DNA of 64,000 nucleotides from Winogradskyella psychrotolerans (lineage in GTDB: Bacteria > Bacteroidota > Bacteroidia > Flavobacteriales > Flavobacteriaceae). The notes under the pieces are model-generated. The model was not told the DNA's origin and searched no databases. It saw only the letters and a program-made list of their open reading frames with translations. Made by a program: the position numbers and the translations under genes. Within the stretch, counting starts at the first letter, position 1; the number at the start of each line of letters is the position of its first letter. Shown piece by piece: positions 18,502 to 27,350 of this stretch. The stretch lies in assembly GCF_018860545.1 (NCBI RefSeq), contig NZ_JAHKPN010000002.1, positions 124,001 through 188,000 of the forward strand. Reading direction: 5' to 3'.

Positions 18502-21024
18502 ATGACAAATATGAAGGACTCAGAATCAAACACTCTTTTCAATCAAACTTTCGAAACTACTGATAAAAAAGAGCTATTCCTGCAAATCTTTAATGCAAAA
18601 GACGAATTAGAATTACAATCTGTTATTGAAGCAAACAGTACAATCTTCGATAATACTAACTGGAAGCCGTTAGGAAATAACAAAAGTAATTATGGTGTTG
18701 TAAAAAACCAACAGTCTAGTCCAATTGCTGCTCTCATAGAAAAAACCACAAACTCAATTGATGCATTGCTGACAAAAAAATGTTGGGAACTAGGAATTGA
18801 CCCTAAATCAAAAGATGCTCCGAAGACTATGGAGGAAGCAATTGAGTCATTCTACCCAAATAATAATTGGGATTTAAGAGAATTTAGAAAATCACAAGCA
18901 GAAGAAATACAAATTATTGCTGATGGAAAAGGACCGAGAAATCAGAAAAAACAATATCCAACGTCCGTAATTATATACGATAATGGTGAGGGACAACACC
19001 CAGAAAAATTTGAAGACACTTTCCTTTCTCTTTTAAGAGGAAATAAAAACAATGTCCATTTTGTACAAGGAAAGTATAATATGGGAGGAAGTGGTGCTAT
19101 TGTTTTTTGTGGCAAAAAAAGGTATCAGCTTATAGCTTCCAAAAGATTCGACAACACAGGTGATTTTGGCTTTACATTGATTAGAGAACACCCTAAAACT
19201 GAAAATGATCAAGCCAAAGAGACTTGGTATGAATACTTGCTAATAGACGGTAAAATACCATCATTTAAAATAGATAATCTTGATTTAGGGTTAGAGAACA
19301 GAGTATTTAAAACTGGTACAATAATTAAAATGTACTCTTATCAGTTTCCAAAAGGATATTCTGGATTTGCACAAGATTTAAACCAAAGTATTAATGAGTT
19401 CCTCTTTAGTCCAGCCCTTCCAATGCTAACTAAAGATACAACTGAAAGATATCCAAATAATAAAGTGCTTTCAAATGATCTTTTCGGACTAAAAAGAAGA
19501 CTTCAAAAAGAAAAAGGAGATTATATATCTGATCAGTTTTCTGAGACCTTTGAAGATGAGTTATTTGGCAAGATGAAAGTTTCATGTTTTGTTTTTAATA
19601 TCAAAGTAAAAGACTTTGATTTAAAGAAAACTAAAGATGAAATTGGTAGACGATATTTTAAGAATGGTATGAATGTCATGTTCTCAATGAATGGTCAAGT
19701 TCATGGTTTTTATACCTCAGAGTTTATCACTCGTTCTTTAAAACTTAATCTATTAAAGAGTCATCTTTTGATTCATGTTGATTGTACAGAAATGAAGTAT
19801 GAGTTTAGAAAAGAACTTTTCATGGCTTCTAGAGATCGATTAAAAGATGGTGAAGAGACTCAACAATTAAGACATTATTTAGCTTCTAAGTTGAGTGCAA
19901 AAGATGGTAGACTAAGTGAAATACAAAAATTTAGAAGACAAGCTGTAAATGTTGATACATCAACTAACACAAATCAGCTTCTTAAGAATTTCACTAAAAA
20001 CTTACCTCTAAATTCAGATCTAATGAAGTTGCTTGGTGACACCTTTAAGTTAGATTTGAAAAAGGACACAAAGAATAAACAAGAGAGGAAAAAATCTGAC
20101 TCTAAAAAGACTGAAACCCCATTTTTACCTCAACGATTTCCATCTCAATTTAAAGTAAATTCTAAAGCTAAAGGAGATACTGAGGTTGCGAAAATACCTC
20201 TGAATGGCGAGAAAACTATTCGTTTTAGTACAGATTGTGCAAACGATTATTTTGATCGTACCGATGAACCTGGAGAACTCAAAATAGCTGTTCTGAAAAT
20301 TAAAGAAAATGAAACCAAAGGAGGAAATCAAGTTGGAGAACCAAAAGAAGTTAGCGACCTCTTCAATGTAAATAAAAGTAGCCCTAACAAAGGAACTATA
20401 AGAGTTAACCTTAATCCAAAAGAGGAACTTAAAGTTGGTAATGCTGTTCAGTTAAAAGTGTCTTTAACCTCACCTAATGGCGATTTTGACGAAATCTTTT
20501 GGGTAAAAATATCTGACCCTGAAAAGAAAAAAGAAAAAACACCAAAAAATGAAGATGATAATGAACCTTTAGGACTACCGAAAATGGTTTTTGCATATAA
20601 AAACAATGAAGACAAAGGGGAAGATATAGTCTCTTGGGAAGATGTTGAACAAGCGACAAGCTTAGAAATGGACTATAAAACTGTAATGGTACCAGAAGCA
20701 GAGGGAGACAACTTAAATAGTATTTTTATTAATATGGATAGTACTGTATTAAAAAACTTCAAATCTAAATATAGTAATCCAAATGAAGATCAAATTGAAG
20801 TAGCCAATAGAAAGTACTATACTGCTGTCTATTTCCATACTTTGTTCCTATATACTATTACCAAAAACAGAGGTTATCAAATTAACCAAAAGAACGAAAA
20901 CACCAATCTATTTGAAGAAGTAGATTTAGGACAATATCTAAAAGATCTGTTCGATCACTATTACTCTACATTTATTCTTAATTTTGGTGGCATGGAAGAA
21001 ATGATGCAAGGTTTAGCAGATTAA
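18502..21024 (+). CDS. GHKL-type ATPase of the defence locus
   Basis: The 840-residue protein has the three ATP-binding motifs of the GHKL fold (Hsp90/MutL/MORC/histidine kinase): N-box ALIEKTTNSIDAL (E80, N84, D87), G1 box IIYDNGEGQ (D160-G164), and G2 box GKYNMGGSGA (G190-G198). No kinase dimerisation or response-regulator part is present. The middle (about 330-480) probably continues the transducer domain. A lysine-rich linker (about 520-550) is followed by a beta-rich region (550-670) and a helical C-terminus. MORC- and MutL-like ATPases in defence clusters act as ATP-gated clamps. It is the first gene of a three-gene operon, 17 bases before the DUF262 gene. The role in defence is inference from neighbours. 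Confidence 0.75.
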   Translation: MTNMKDSESNTLFNQTFETTDKKELFLQIFNAKDELELQSVIEANSTIFDNTNWKPLGNNKSNYGVVKNQQSSPIAALIEKTTNSIDALLTKKCWELGIDPKSKDAPKTMEEAIESFYPNNNWDLREFRKSQAEEIQIIADGKGPRNQKKQYPTSVIIYDNGEGQHPEKFEDTFLSLLRGNKNNVHFVQGKYNMGGSGAIVFCGKKRYQLIASKRFDNTGDFGFTLIREHPKTENDQAKETWYEYLLIDGKIPSFKIDNLDLGLENRVFKTGTIIKMYSYQFPKGYSGFAQDLNQSINEFLFSPALPMLTKDTTERYPNNKVLSNDLFGLKRRLQKEKGDYISDQFSETFEDELFGKMKVSCFVFNIKVKDFDLKKTKDEIGRRYFKNGMNVMFSMNGQVHGFYTSEFITRSLKLNLLKSHLLIHVDCTEMKYEFRKELFMASRDRLKDGEETQQLRHYLASKLSAKDGRLSEIQKFRRQAVNVDTSTNTNQLLKNFTKNLPLNSDLMKLLGDTFKLDLKKDTKNKQERKKSDSKKTETPFLPQRFPSQFKVNSKAKGDTEVAKIPLNGEKTIRFSTDCANDYFDRTDEPGELKIAVLKIKENETKGGNQVGEPKEVSDLFNVNKSSPNKGTIRVNLNPKEELKVGNAVQLKVSLTSPNGDFDEIFWVKISDPEKKKEKTPKNEDDNEPLGLPKMVFAYKNNEDKGEDIVSWEDVEQATSLEMDYKTVMVPEAEGDNLNSIFINMDSTVLKNFKSKYSNPNEDQIEVANRKYYTAVYFHTLFLYTITKNRGYQINQKNENTNLFEEVDLGQYLKDLFDHYYSTFILNFGGMEEMMQGLAD

Positions 21025-21041
21025 ATTTAAAAAACGAAAAT

Positions 21042-22199
21042 ATGGAAAATCAAGAAATAACTGATGAAGAAATAACTAGTTGGAATCAGCAAGATTCTCA
21101 AATTACAGAGAATACAACTCGTGAAATAAATATCGAAAGCTTAAGAGTAATTAAACAGAACCAAGATTACAACTTAGACAATTTAATTTCTTCATTGAAT
21201 AAAAACATTGATTTAGGCCCTGAATACCAAAGAAGATCTAGATGGACAAAAAAACAACAGTCCAAATTAATTGAATCATTTCTAATGAACATTCCTGTTC
21301 CACCTATTTTCCTATATGAAAAAGCCTACTATGAATATGAAGTTATTGATGGAAAACAAAGATTAGAAGCCATTAAAGCTTTTCACAATAATGAATTTAA
21401 ACTTACAGGACTTGAATTTTTGAAAAATTTTAACGGGTCACGCTTTAGTGACTTAGATGACACTACTAAAAGGCTGTTTTTCAGAAGGACAATAACCGCT
21501 ACAATTTTACTTATTGAATCAATGGAATTCGATAAATATGATTTACGAATGATTCTATTTGATCGACTTAATACTGGTGGTATAAAGTTGAATGGTCAAG
21601 AATTAAGAAATGCTACTTATGCAAGTAAATTTAACGACTTAATAATGGAGTTGTCATCTAACGATTCATTTAGAAGTCTTTGGAACATACCAATACCCGA
21701 AAATGATGATGATGCTAAGGGGTTAAAGAAATTAAAGAATAATCCACTTTACAAATCCATGATGGATTGCGAATTAGTATTACGCTTTTTTGCTATTAAA
21801 GAGGTTTATGACGGTAATATTCAAGAAGGATCAATGAAGTTCTTATTAGACGAAACAATGAATATTCACAAGGATGATGACATAGAATCATTAGATTATT
21901 CTAGACAGCTGTTTTTAAATTCTGTTAACGGCTTAGTGGATAAATTTGGTGTTGAAATAATTCTCAACACACAATTAAATCCTTCAAAAAAAGCACGAAA
22001 TTTATATGACAGCATTTTAGTCGCATATTCATATATAGATGAGGAGGAAGTCCAATCTCAAAATATAGTGAAAAGTAATATTTCTAAACTATTAGAAGAC
22101 GATGACGAATATGATAAGATAATTTCAAAAGGTAATTCCATAGATAATATTATTCATCGGGTTAATAAAGCCAAAGATGTTTTAACTCAAATAATGTAA
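21042..22199 (+). CDS. DUF262 protein (ParB/Srx-like NTPase sensor)
   Basis: The 385-residue protein has the full DUF262 signature: PEYQRRSRWTKKQQSKLIES (about 60-79), NIPVPPIFLYE, the catalytic-type VIDGKQRLEAI (101-111), and LFDRLNTGGIKLNGQELRNA. DUF262 is the N-terminal module of the phosphorothioate-sensing nuclease SspE and of type IV-like restriction enzymes such as GmrSD, where it binds and hydrolyses nucleotides. In those enzymes a DUF1524 HNH nuclease follows. Here the protein ends after the helical half and shows no H-N-H motif, so it lacks its own nuclease. It lies between the GHKL ATPase gene and the HEPN-like gene, with gaps of 17 and 3 bases. Confidence 0.85.
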   Translation: MENQEITDEEITSWNQQDSQITENTTREINIESLRVIKQNQDYNLDNLISSLNKNIDLGPEYQRRSRWTKKQQSKLIESFLMNIPVPPIFLYEKAYYEYEVIDGKQRLEAIKAFHNNEFKLTGLEFLKNFNGSRFSDLDDTTKRLFFRRTITATILLIESMEFDKYDLRMILFDRLNTGGIKLNGQELRNATYASKFNDLIMELSSNDSFRSLWNIPIPENDDDAKGLKKLKNNPLYKSMMDCELVLRFFAIKEVYDGNIQEGSMKFLLDETMNIHKDDDIESLDYSRQLFLNSVNGLVDKFGVEIILNTQLNPSKKARNLYDSILVAYSYIDEEEVQSQNIVKSNISKLLEDDDEYDKIISKGNSIDNIIHRVNKAKDVLTQIM

Positions 22200-22202
22200 T
22201 TA

Positions 22203-22985
22203 ATGGAAGAAATATTTATAGATTTCGAAAAAGACTTACTTGAAGTTAAAAATACCATTGATTTATTTTCAAGTTTAGAAACGTTTGCTCAAGTATCACA
22301 TTCTGAATTCGCCGATAATACTGAAGAATTCTTAAAAAACAGTATTGAATTAAGCGAGAAGATTAAGCTCAACAGAAGAGGTAATACCAGAATTCCTACG
22401 ATTTTAATGTTATATGTTGCAGGAAGATTTGAAAACTATGCAAAGACAATAATGGAAGAAACGTCTACACAAATTGCAAAAAAACACACAACATTCAAAG
22501 CTTTGCCAAGTAAGTTTCAAGAGAGTCTAATAAATGACACATCCAAAGTCGTTCAAAATCCTAGAAAATATAGCCATGGAGAGGGGGCAAGAGATTCTTT
22601 TATCAAAAATCTATACCACAATATTCATGACAACAAATTGGACATCATAAATTATCAATGCATGTCAATAACGGAAAGAAACATGAGAGCTGACGTTATT
22701 ACAGAATTATTTTCAAAAATTAATTACAAGAATATTTGGGAAGATATCTGCTCTCAAGCTAATATGAGACAACTATTTGATGGTGCTGATGTCTCCAAAA
22801 CGGCGAAAGAATGCAAAGGAAAACTAAATACATTTATGGACATGAGAAATAATGTTGCTCATTCATCTGGAGCTATTACATGGATTTCAAACCAAAGTGG
22901 AATTGACTATATATTGTTTTTTATAGAATTTGGAAGAGCAATTAAAAGTGTTTGTCCTATTCATATAGCTCAGACTAGTAATTAA
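22203..22985 (+). CDS. HEPN-like (RiboL-PSP-HEPN/MAE_28990 type) protein
   Basis: This 260-residue, largely helical protein has a YVAGRFENYAKTIMEE helix near residue 80 and a C-terminal MDMRNNVAHSSGAITW segment. The latter holds R215-N-N-V-A-H220, the R-x4-H motif of HEPN ribonucleases with the usual polar residue after the Arg. Proteins of this type occur next to DUF262 genes in bacterial genomes. The motif suggests a metal-independent RNase that could be the killing effector of the operon. The gene starts 3 bases after the DUF262 stop codon. Its own stop is only 2 bases from the stop of the convergent PAPS-reductase-like gene. The HEPN call is fairly good; RNase activity is inference. Confidence 0.7.
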   Translation: MEEIFIDFEKDLLEVKNTIDLFSSLETFAQVSHSEFADNTEEFLKNSIELSEKIKLNRRGNTRIPTILMLYVAGRFENYAKTIMEETSTQIAKKHTTFKALPSKFQESLINDTSKVVQNPRKYSHGEGARDSFIKNLYHNIHDNKLDIINYQCMSITERNMRADVITELFSKINYKNIWEDICSQANMRQLFDGADVSKTAKECKGKLNTFMDMRNNVAHSSGAITWISNQSGIDYILFFIEFGRAIKSVCPIHIAQTSN

Positions 22986-22987
22986 AT

Positions 22988-24127
22988 CTAAATAAAACAA
23001 GCCGTACAAGCATCACTCTCAGTATCATCTAATATATCTAATAAAAATTTAGAGTCTTTAGATTTTAGCTTATTTGTACGTCTTATATGGTCTAACTTAA
23101 TTCCTTTAATTCTTTCGGGTTGCATAAGCTCTGTTAGAGACTCATTTGGTATCCACGTAAAATGCTCGTCTTCATTTTCATACTTCATTGCCTCTTTATA
23201 TTTCTCTGGATGCTGTTCATACAACCAAACCCATTCTATTTTTTGTTGAAAAAAACAAAAATAACAACCAGATCTACTTCTTGCATATTCACCAACTTGC
23301 CCATCAACTTCATACTTAACTTTATTATAGTATGCAGGTACACCTACACCACTTTCTTCAAGAATCCTAAAGATATCAGCTCTCACCAAGTTATCTTCAT
23401 TTTCTAATAAAGGGTAATCGTCTTCAATAGACAAAGGGTAATCAGTGGTTTTTAAATACTGAAAAACACTTTTATTATATTCTGCAACTCCAAAACCTAG
23501 CAAGACCTCTAATTTCTCTCTAATAATGCGTTCTTTCTCTAATCTATAATTTCTATTAAACGAAATTGGCTTAGAAAAAATGGCTTCAATTTTATCTAAT
23601 TTATTGCCTTTTATAAATTGGCTATAATAACTTAATAACTGTTCTTGATTTTCAGGATTAAAAATCTTTTCTAAAACATCTTGACTCCAGATATTTCTTC
23701 TAAAAGGAAATATGGATTGAATATTATTTTCTCTAGATATGTAACCCTCTCGTTGTTCATCTCCTCTTATTCCAACATAAGAGACCGTTGGGTTACCACT
23801 AACAAATTTTTCAAAAGGTTTTAGTTTCATTAATGCTGTACACCATCTTGCTTGTGGAGAAGGAAGGTAACCTCTAAAAGATTTGAAATGAAAATCAAAA
23901 GGATCTTCATTAGTACTAGTGATTTTTTCGTCTTCAAGTCTATTAACCTCAATACCTAAGTAGCTTTCTAAATTATCTATCAATTGATAAGTTTCATCAA
24001 GTTCCTTACCTGTATCAGTGAAATAGTATTTAAAGTTAAAACTAGGATATTTGTCTTTTAGATATATGGCTAATGCAGCACTATCTTTTCCTCCAGAAAT
24101 ACCTAATACATGATCTAATTTACTCAT
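22988..24127 (-). CDS. sspD: PAPS reductase/ATP pyrophosphatase-family protein, SspD-like
   Basis: The 379-residue protein begins with the N-type ATP pyrophosphatase loop ISGGKDSAALA (SGGxDS, residues 11-16). It has ARWCTALMKLKPFEKF (C96), a pattern seen in PAPS reductase and DndC-type proteins, and two Cys pairs, SGCYFCFF (C288, C291) and ACTACFI (C374, C377, at the very C-terminus), that could hold an iron-sulphur cluster. In DNA phosphorothioation systems DndC and SspD activate the DNA phosphate with ATP so that sulphur can be inserted. It is the last gene of the minus-strand operon. Its ATG overlaps the stop of the ATPase gene by 8 bases (ATGAGTAA). The identity as SspD, not DndC, rests on the neighbours. 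Confidence 0.7.
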   Translation of the reverse strand: MSKLDHVLGISGGKDSAALAIYLKDKYPSFNFKYYFTDTGKELDETYQLIDNLESYLGIEVNRLEDEKITSTNEDPFDFHFKSFRGYLPSPQARWCTALMKLKPFEKFVSGNPTVSYVGIRGDEQREGYISRENNIQSIFPFRRNIWSQDVLEKIFNPENQEQLLSYYSQFIKGNKLDKIEAIFSKPISFNRNYRLEKERIIREKLEVLLGFGVAEYNKSVFQYLKTTDYPLSIEDDYPLLENEDNLVRADIFRILEESGVGVPAYYNKVKYEVDGQVGEYARSRSGCYFCFFQQKIEWVWLYEQHPEKYKEAMKYENEDEHFTWIPNESLTELMQPERIKGIKLDHIRRTNKLKSKDSKFLLDILDDTESDACTACFI

Positions 24128-27100
24128 TTAATTCCTTTTTCAATAATTCTGATAAGACAGCTATTCTCAATTGTTTATCATCACCTAAACTATTCTCTAT
24201 TACAACAATTGATTTTTTAACTTCTTCTTTTTGCTGTTTCGATATACGCACCAAGTGATTTTTCAATCCTTGATTTTGAGATGTAAAGTCTATCTTATAA
24301 ATTTCTTCTTCACTTTCATCAAAGTTAACATTTTTTATCTCACATAAATTATCTAACTCCTTAACTATGAAACTTAATTTTTCCTTTAAAATGTCTTCAT
24401 CCTTATCTGATATTCTATCTAAGGGTTTTGACAATAATGAAAAACAGATCGAATTCAACCAACTGTCTCTATCATCGAGATCAGAATTTACTCTTAACAT
24501 AAAAGTCTTTTGTGAAGGTAAAATCTGGTGCTCTTTTAATGAAACAAATCGTCTCTGTAATAAAGTTTTATATTTAGGAAAATCGTTCTTACTTCCTAAA
24601 ACCTCTAATGTTATAAAGTTTTCAAATCGGTTTAATAATTCCTTATAAGAATCCTTTACTTCCAAAATGGTTTTCTGAAATTTAATGATATACTCATCAA
24701 ACAACTGTTCATTCTCAATAAGCTCTTTAACATTATAACCTAACGCTGTTGGAAATTGTTCGAAGAATATTTTTTCAGGATCTTCGGCATGAGATATAGC
24801 GCTTCTTAACTTCAAGGCTTCTTGTGAAAGTCTCTTTGTTCTAGTTGAATAATCGGTAAGTCCTTTATATAATATCAAAAAAGGTCTTACACTTTCAATA
24901 AAAGACTCATTAGTCATAGAGTCCTCCATATCCTGATTAAGATAAACTCTATATTTATTGAATAAATTCAAACGTAAATTATCTAACTCAAAAGATTTTA
25001 CTGTGTATTCATGAGGGTTTCTAGTTATTAAATAAAGTATTGTTTCATTAATATAAGGCATATAGCCGCCATCTACATTGTAAAGTGCAAAATCTCCTCT
25101 TCTTACAAATAAAAAGGTCGGTATTAAAAAATCAATAATACCTTGTTTCAGTTTATAAGGCTTCTGCTTTAAAGTGTTTATTAAGTCTGTTATTGGTCTT
25201 TGTTCCTTTTTAGCCTCTTGCAAAAACAACTCGCACTCTTGCCATACTTTTATAAAGTTTTCATCATCACTATTGGGCGAAATCAACACATAATTTCCAT
25301 CTTCAATCCTGTGAATCCCATTATTTTTAATTAAGCTCCAATAAATAGTTTTATCCGAAGGAAATTTATCTTCTGGATATCCAAGATCTTTTTCATTCCA
25401 ATTATTTACTAGTCTATCAAAATATGATTTTCTAGACCCATTTATAGTGCCAGAAACTTTATGCCTATTTATGAGCTCCATATTGATTTTAGGAGTATTA
25501 GGATATACAGACGTACAGATTTCTGATAGTATTTGATTCAGTTTTTGTTTACTTTCAACTTGAAGTCTTTGACCATTAAAAAACCATTCAATATTTCTCG
25601 AGTACAAAGAATCTAACACGTAATAATTCAACAAAGATTTCTGACTCTTGATAATATTCCTTAATTCTAATTTGGCAAACTTATCATCAGCATCAACATC
25701 ACTTAAAACTTTTTCTGTTTTAACAATGTCTAACAGTGTCTTTTTTATAGTTGAAGAATTCTTATATAAACCATATAAAATTGGCAAATCTTTACCTGTT
25801 GTTTGCTCAATTACATCTTCCTCAGAAAGTTTTTCATTAAAGATGAGATTAATAAACCCGTCTATTTCGTTTTCTGCAATTTCAAAAGATGGGTTTTCAC
25901 TGATGCTAAATTTAAACAGTCTAGGAGTACCTGTTCTATATAAAGTTTCTTTAGCAGTTAATATAGGAAAATCAAATGCTTCTTTTAATCTATGGACTAA
26001 ATCAAGGCTCTCATCAATGCTATCACTTGCTTTTAAAATAGCTCCCTCAATGTCCATATCTGTTCCCCCAAAAAGTTTGAACGAATTATTAAAATTATTG
26101 AATCTTATTATTTTAAATTTCTCTAAACTCTTTAGTGATTTTTTGATTTCACTTGTACTGTAGCTGTATGATAAATATCCTAACAATAGCTTTTCGTTAA
26201 TACTCGCTCCTTTACTTGCAAATAAATTGAATAAGCCAATTGTTTTTAAAAGATTAATAGCCAAGTTCTGATTAGCCTCAACTTTTGCTTCAGCTCTTTC
26301 TATTGAATTTTTAATTAAAGCCCATTGCGTATAATCTGAATTATGTTTACTAACCAAAATTGAATATAAGTTGACAAGTAAATAATCATAGAGTTTAGGT
26401 ATATCAAATAACTCATTTTCTTTTAAACTCTCTAAGCCTAAATGGTCAGAAGTATTTAAGAATGTAAATAAGGATCTTTCGTTTTGACCATATCTTTGTA
26501 AGGAATAAGTTAAAGTAATTGCAGAAAATATATCTAGAGGATATAAGTTATTTCCTATATTATTTATATAGTCTCTTGAAATTGAAAAACAATTATTACT
26601 TTGATTAAACTTATTAAGATTTTCATTATAACTAATATACTTTTTTGAAGCCTTGTATTTAGAACTAAAATGTTGTGATGCTAAAAAAAGTAATTGTTCA
26701 ATAGGTTCATTAAATGTAATTTCGCAAAGCCTTCCTTTTACTTTTTTCCATTCATTTTTTTGTGAGTCCGATAAATCATTTGAATAAGAGTCTATTGCTT
26801 GATGAACTGAAGTCAACAATATGATATTTCTATTAGAATCATTAACAAACTCTGCAAGTTGTTGAATAAAGTACATTTCCTTTTCAGGATTATGCTTTGA
26901 TGCATATTCTAAAAATTTACCTAACTCATCAATACAAATTACCAAAAAGCCATTTTGCTTGTTTACTTTCTCATACTTCTGATAAATACAATCAAAAATT
27001 TCCTGATTCCCTTTTAACTTGTTTTCTATTGAAAAATAGGTCTTAAAATACGATATTAATGAATTATACTCTCCAACGATATTTATGAATTCAGTCTTTC

Positions 27101-27350
27101 GTATATTATTAGTATTAAAATCAAAAAAATTATCCTTGTTTGAGTTAGAGATACTTCTATTGAATGCCCATAAAAATGAAGATTTCCCAGTTCCATAAGA
27201 ACCAATTATACTAAAACTATGAACTCCTTTGTCAAATTCATTCAATATGAAATTAGCAATGCGTTTAGAGTTTTCAGTAGAAATATATTCAATAGATTTA
27301 TCTTGATCTCTGATAATATTTACTGACGATAGTTGTTTTATGTTATCCAT
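24120..27350 (-). CDS. sspC: Large P-loop ATPase, SspC-like
   Basis: The 1076-residue protein has an N-terminal AAA-type nucleotide-binding domain: Walker A IIGSYGTGKSSFLW (G50-S57) and Walker B FLVICIDELGKFLEYA (D141, E142), then a sensor-like IILLTSVHQ. The rest is long and helical, and the region resembles BrxC/PglY and DndF-type ATPases of phage-defence operons. In the Ssp system SspC is the ATPase that works with the nickase SspB and the pyrophosphatase SspD to place phosphorothioates. The gene overlaps its upstream neighbour by 8 bases (ATGGATAA) and its downstream neighbour by 8, so the three are translationally coupled. The ATPase call is firm; the SspC label follows from order and neighbours. 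Confidence 0.7.
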   Translation of the reverse strand: MDNIKQLSSVNIIRDQDKSIEYISTENSKRIANFILNEFDKGVHSFSIIGSYGTGKSSFLWAFNRSISNSNKDNFFDFNTNNIRKTEFINIVGEYNSLISYFKTYFSIENKLKGNQEIFDCIYQKYEKVNKQNGFLVICIDELGKFLEYASKHNPEKEMYFIQQLAEFVNDSNRNIILLTSVHQAIDSYSNDLSDSQKNEWKKVKGRLCEITFNEPIEQLLFLASQHFSSKYKASKKYISYNENLNKFNQSNNCFSISRDYINNIGNNLYPLDIFSAITLTYSLQRYGQNERSLFTFLNTSDHLGLESLKENELFDIPKLYDYLLVNLYSILVSKHNSDYTQWALIKNSIERAEAKVEANQNLAINLLKTIGLFNLFASKGASINEKLLLGYLSYSYSTSEIKKSLKSLEKFKIIRFNNFNNSFKLFGGTDMDIEGAILKASDSIDESLDLVHRLKEAFDFPILTAKETLYRTGTPRLFKFSISENPSFEIAENEIDGFINLIFNEKLSEEDVIEQTTGKDLPILYGLYKNSSTIKKTLLDIVKTEKVLSDVDADDKFAKLELRNIIKSQKSLLNYYVLDSLYSRNIEWFFNGQRLQVESKQKLNQILSEICTSVYPNTPKINMELINRHKVSGTINGSRKSYFDRLVNNWNEKDLGYPEDKFPSDKTIYWSLIKNNGIHRIEDGNYVLISPNSDDENFIKVWQECELFLQEAKKEQRPITDLINTLKQKPYKLKQGIIDFLIPTFLFVRRGDFALYNVDGGYMPYINETILYLITRNPHEYTVKSFELDNLRLNLFNKYRVYLNQDMEDSMTNESFIESVRPFLILYKGLTDYSTRTKRLSQEALKLRSAISHAEDPEKIFFEQFPTALGYNVKELIENEQLFDEYIIKFQKTILEVKDSYKELLNRFENFITLEVLGSKNDFPKYKTLLQRRFVSLKEHQILPSQKTFMLRVNSDLDDRDSWLNSICFSLLSKPLDRISDKDEDILKEKLSFIVKELDNLCEIKNVNFDESEEEIYKIDFTSQNQGLKNHLVRISKQQKEEVKKSIVVIENSLGDDKQLRIAVLSELLKKELNE

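Noticed and set aside
25648..26163. 171-codon plus-strand open frame inside the SspC-like gene
   Set aside because: It is antisense to a well-supported ATPase gene, has low-complexity Ser/Leu composition and no promoter.
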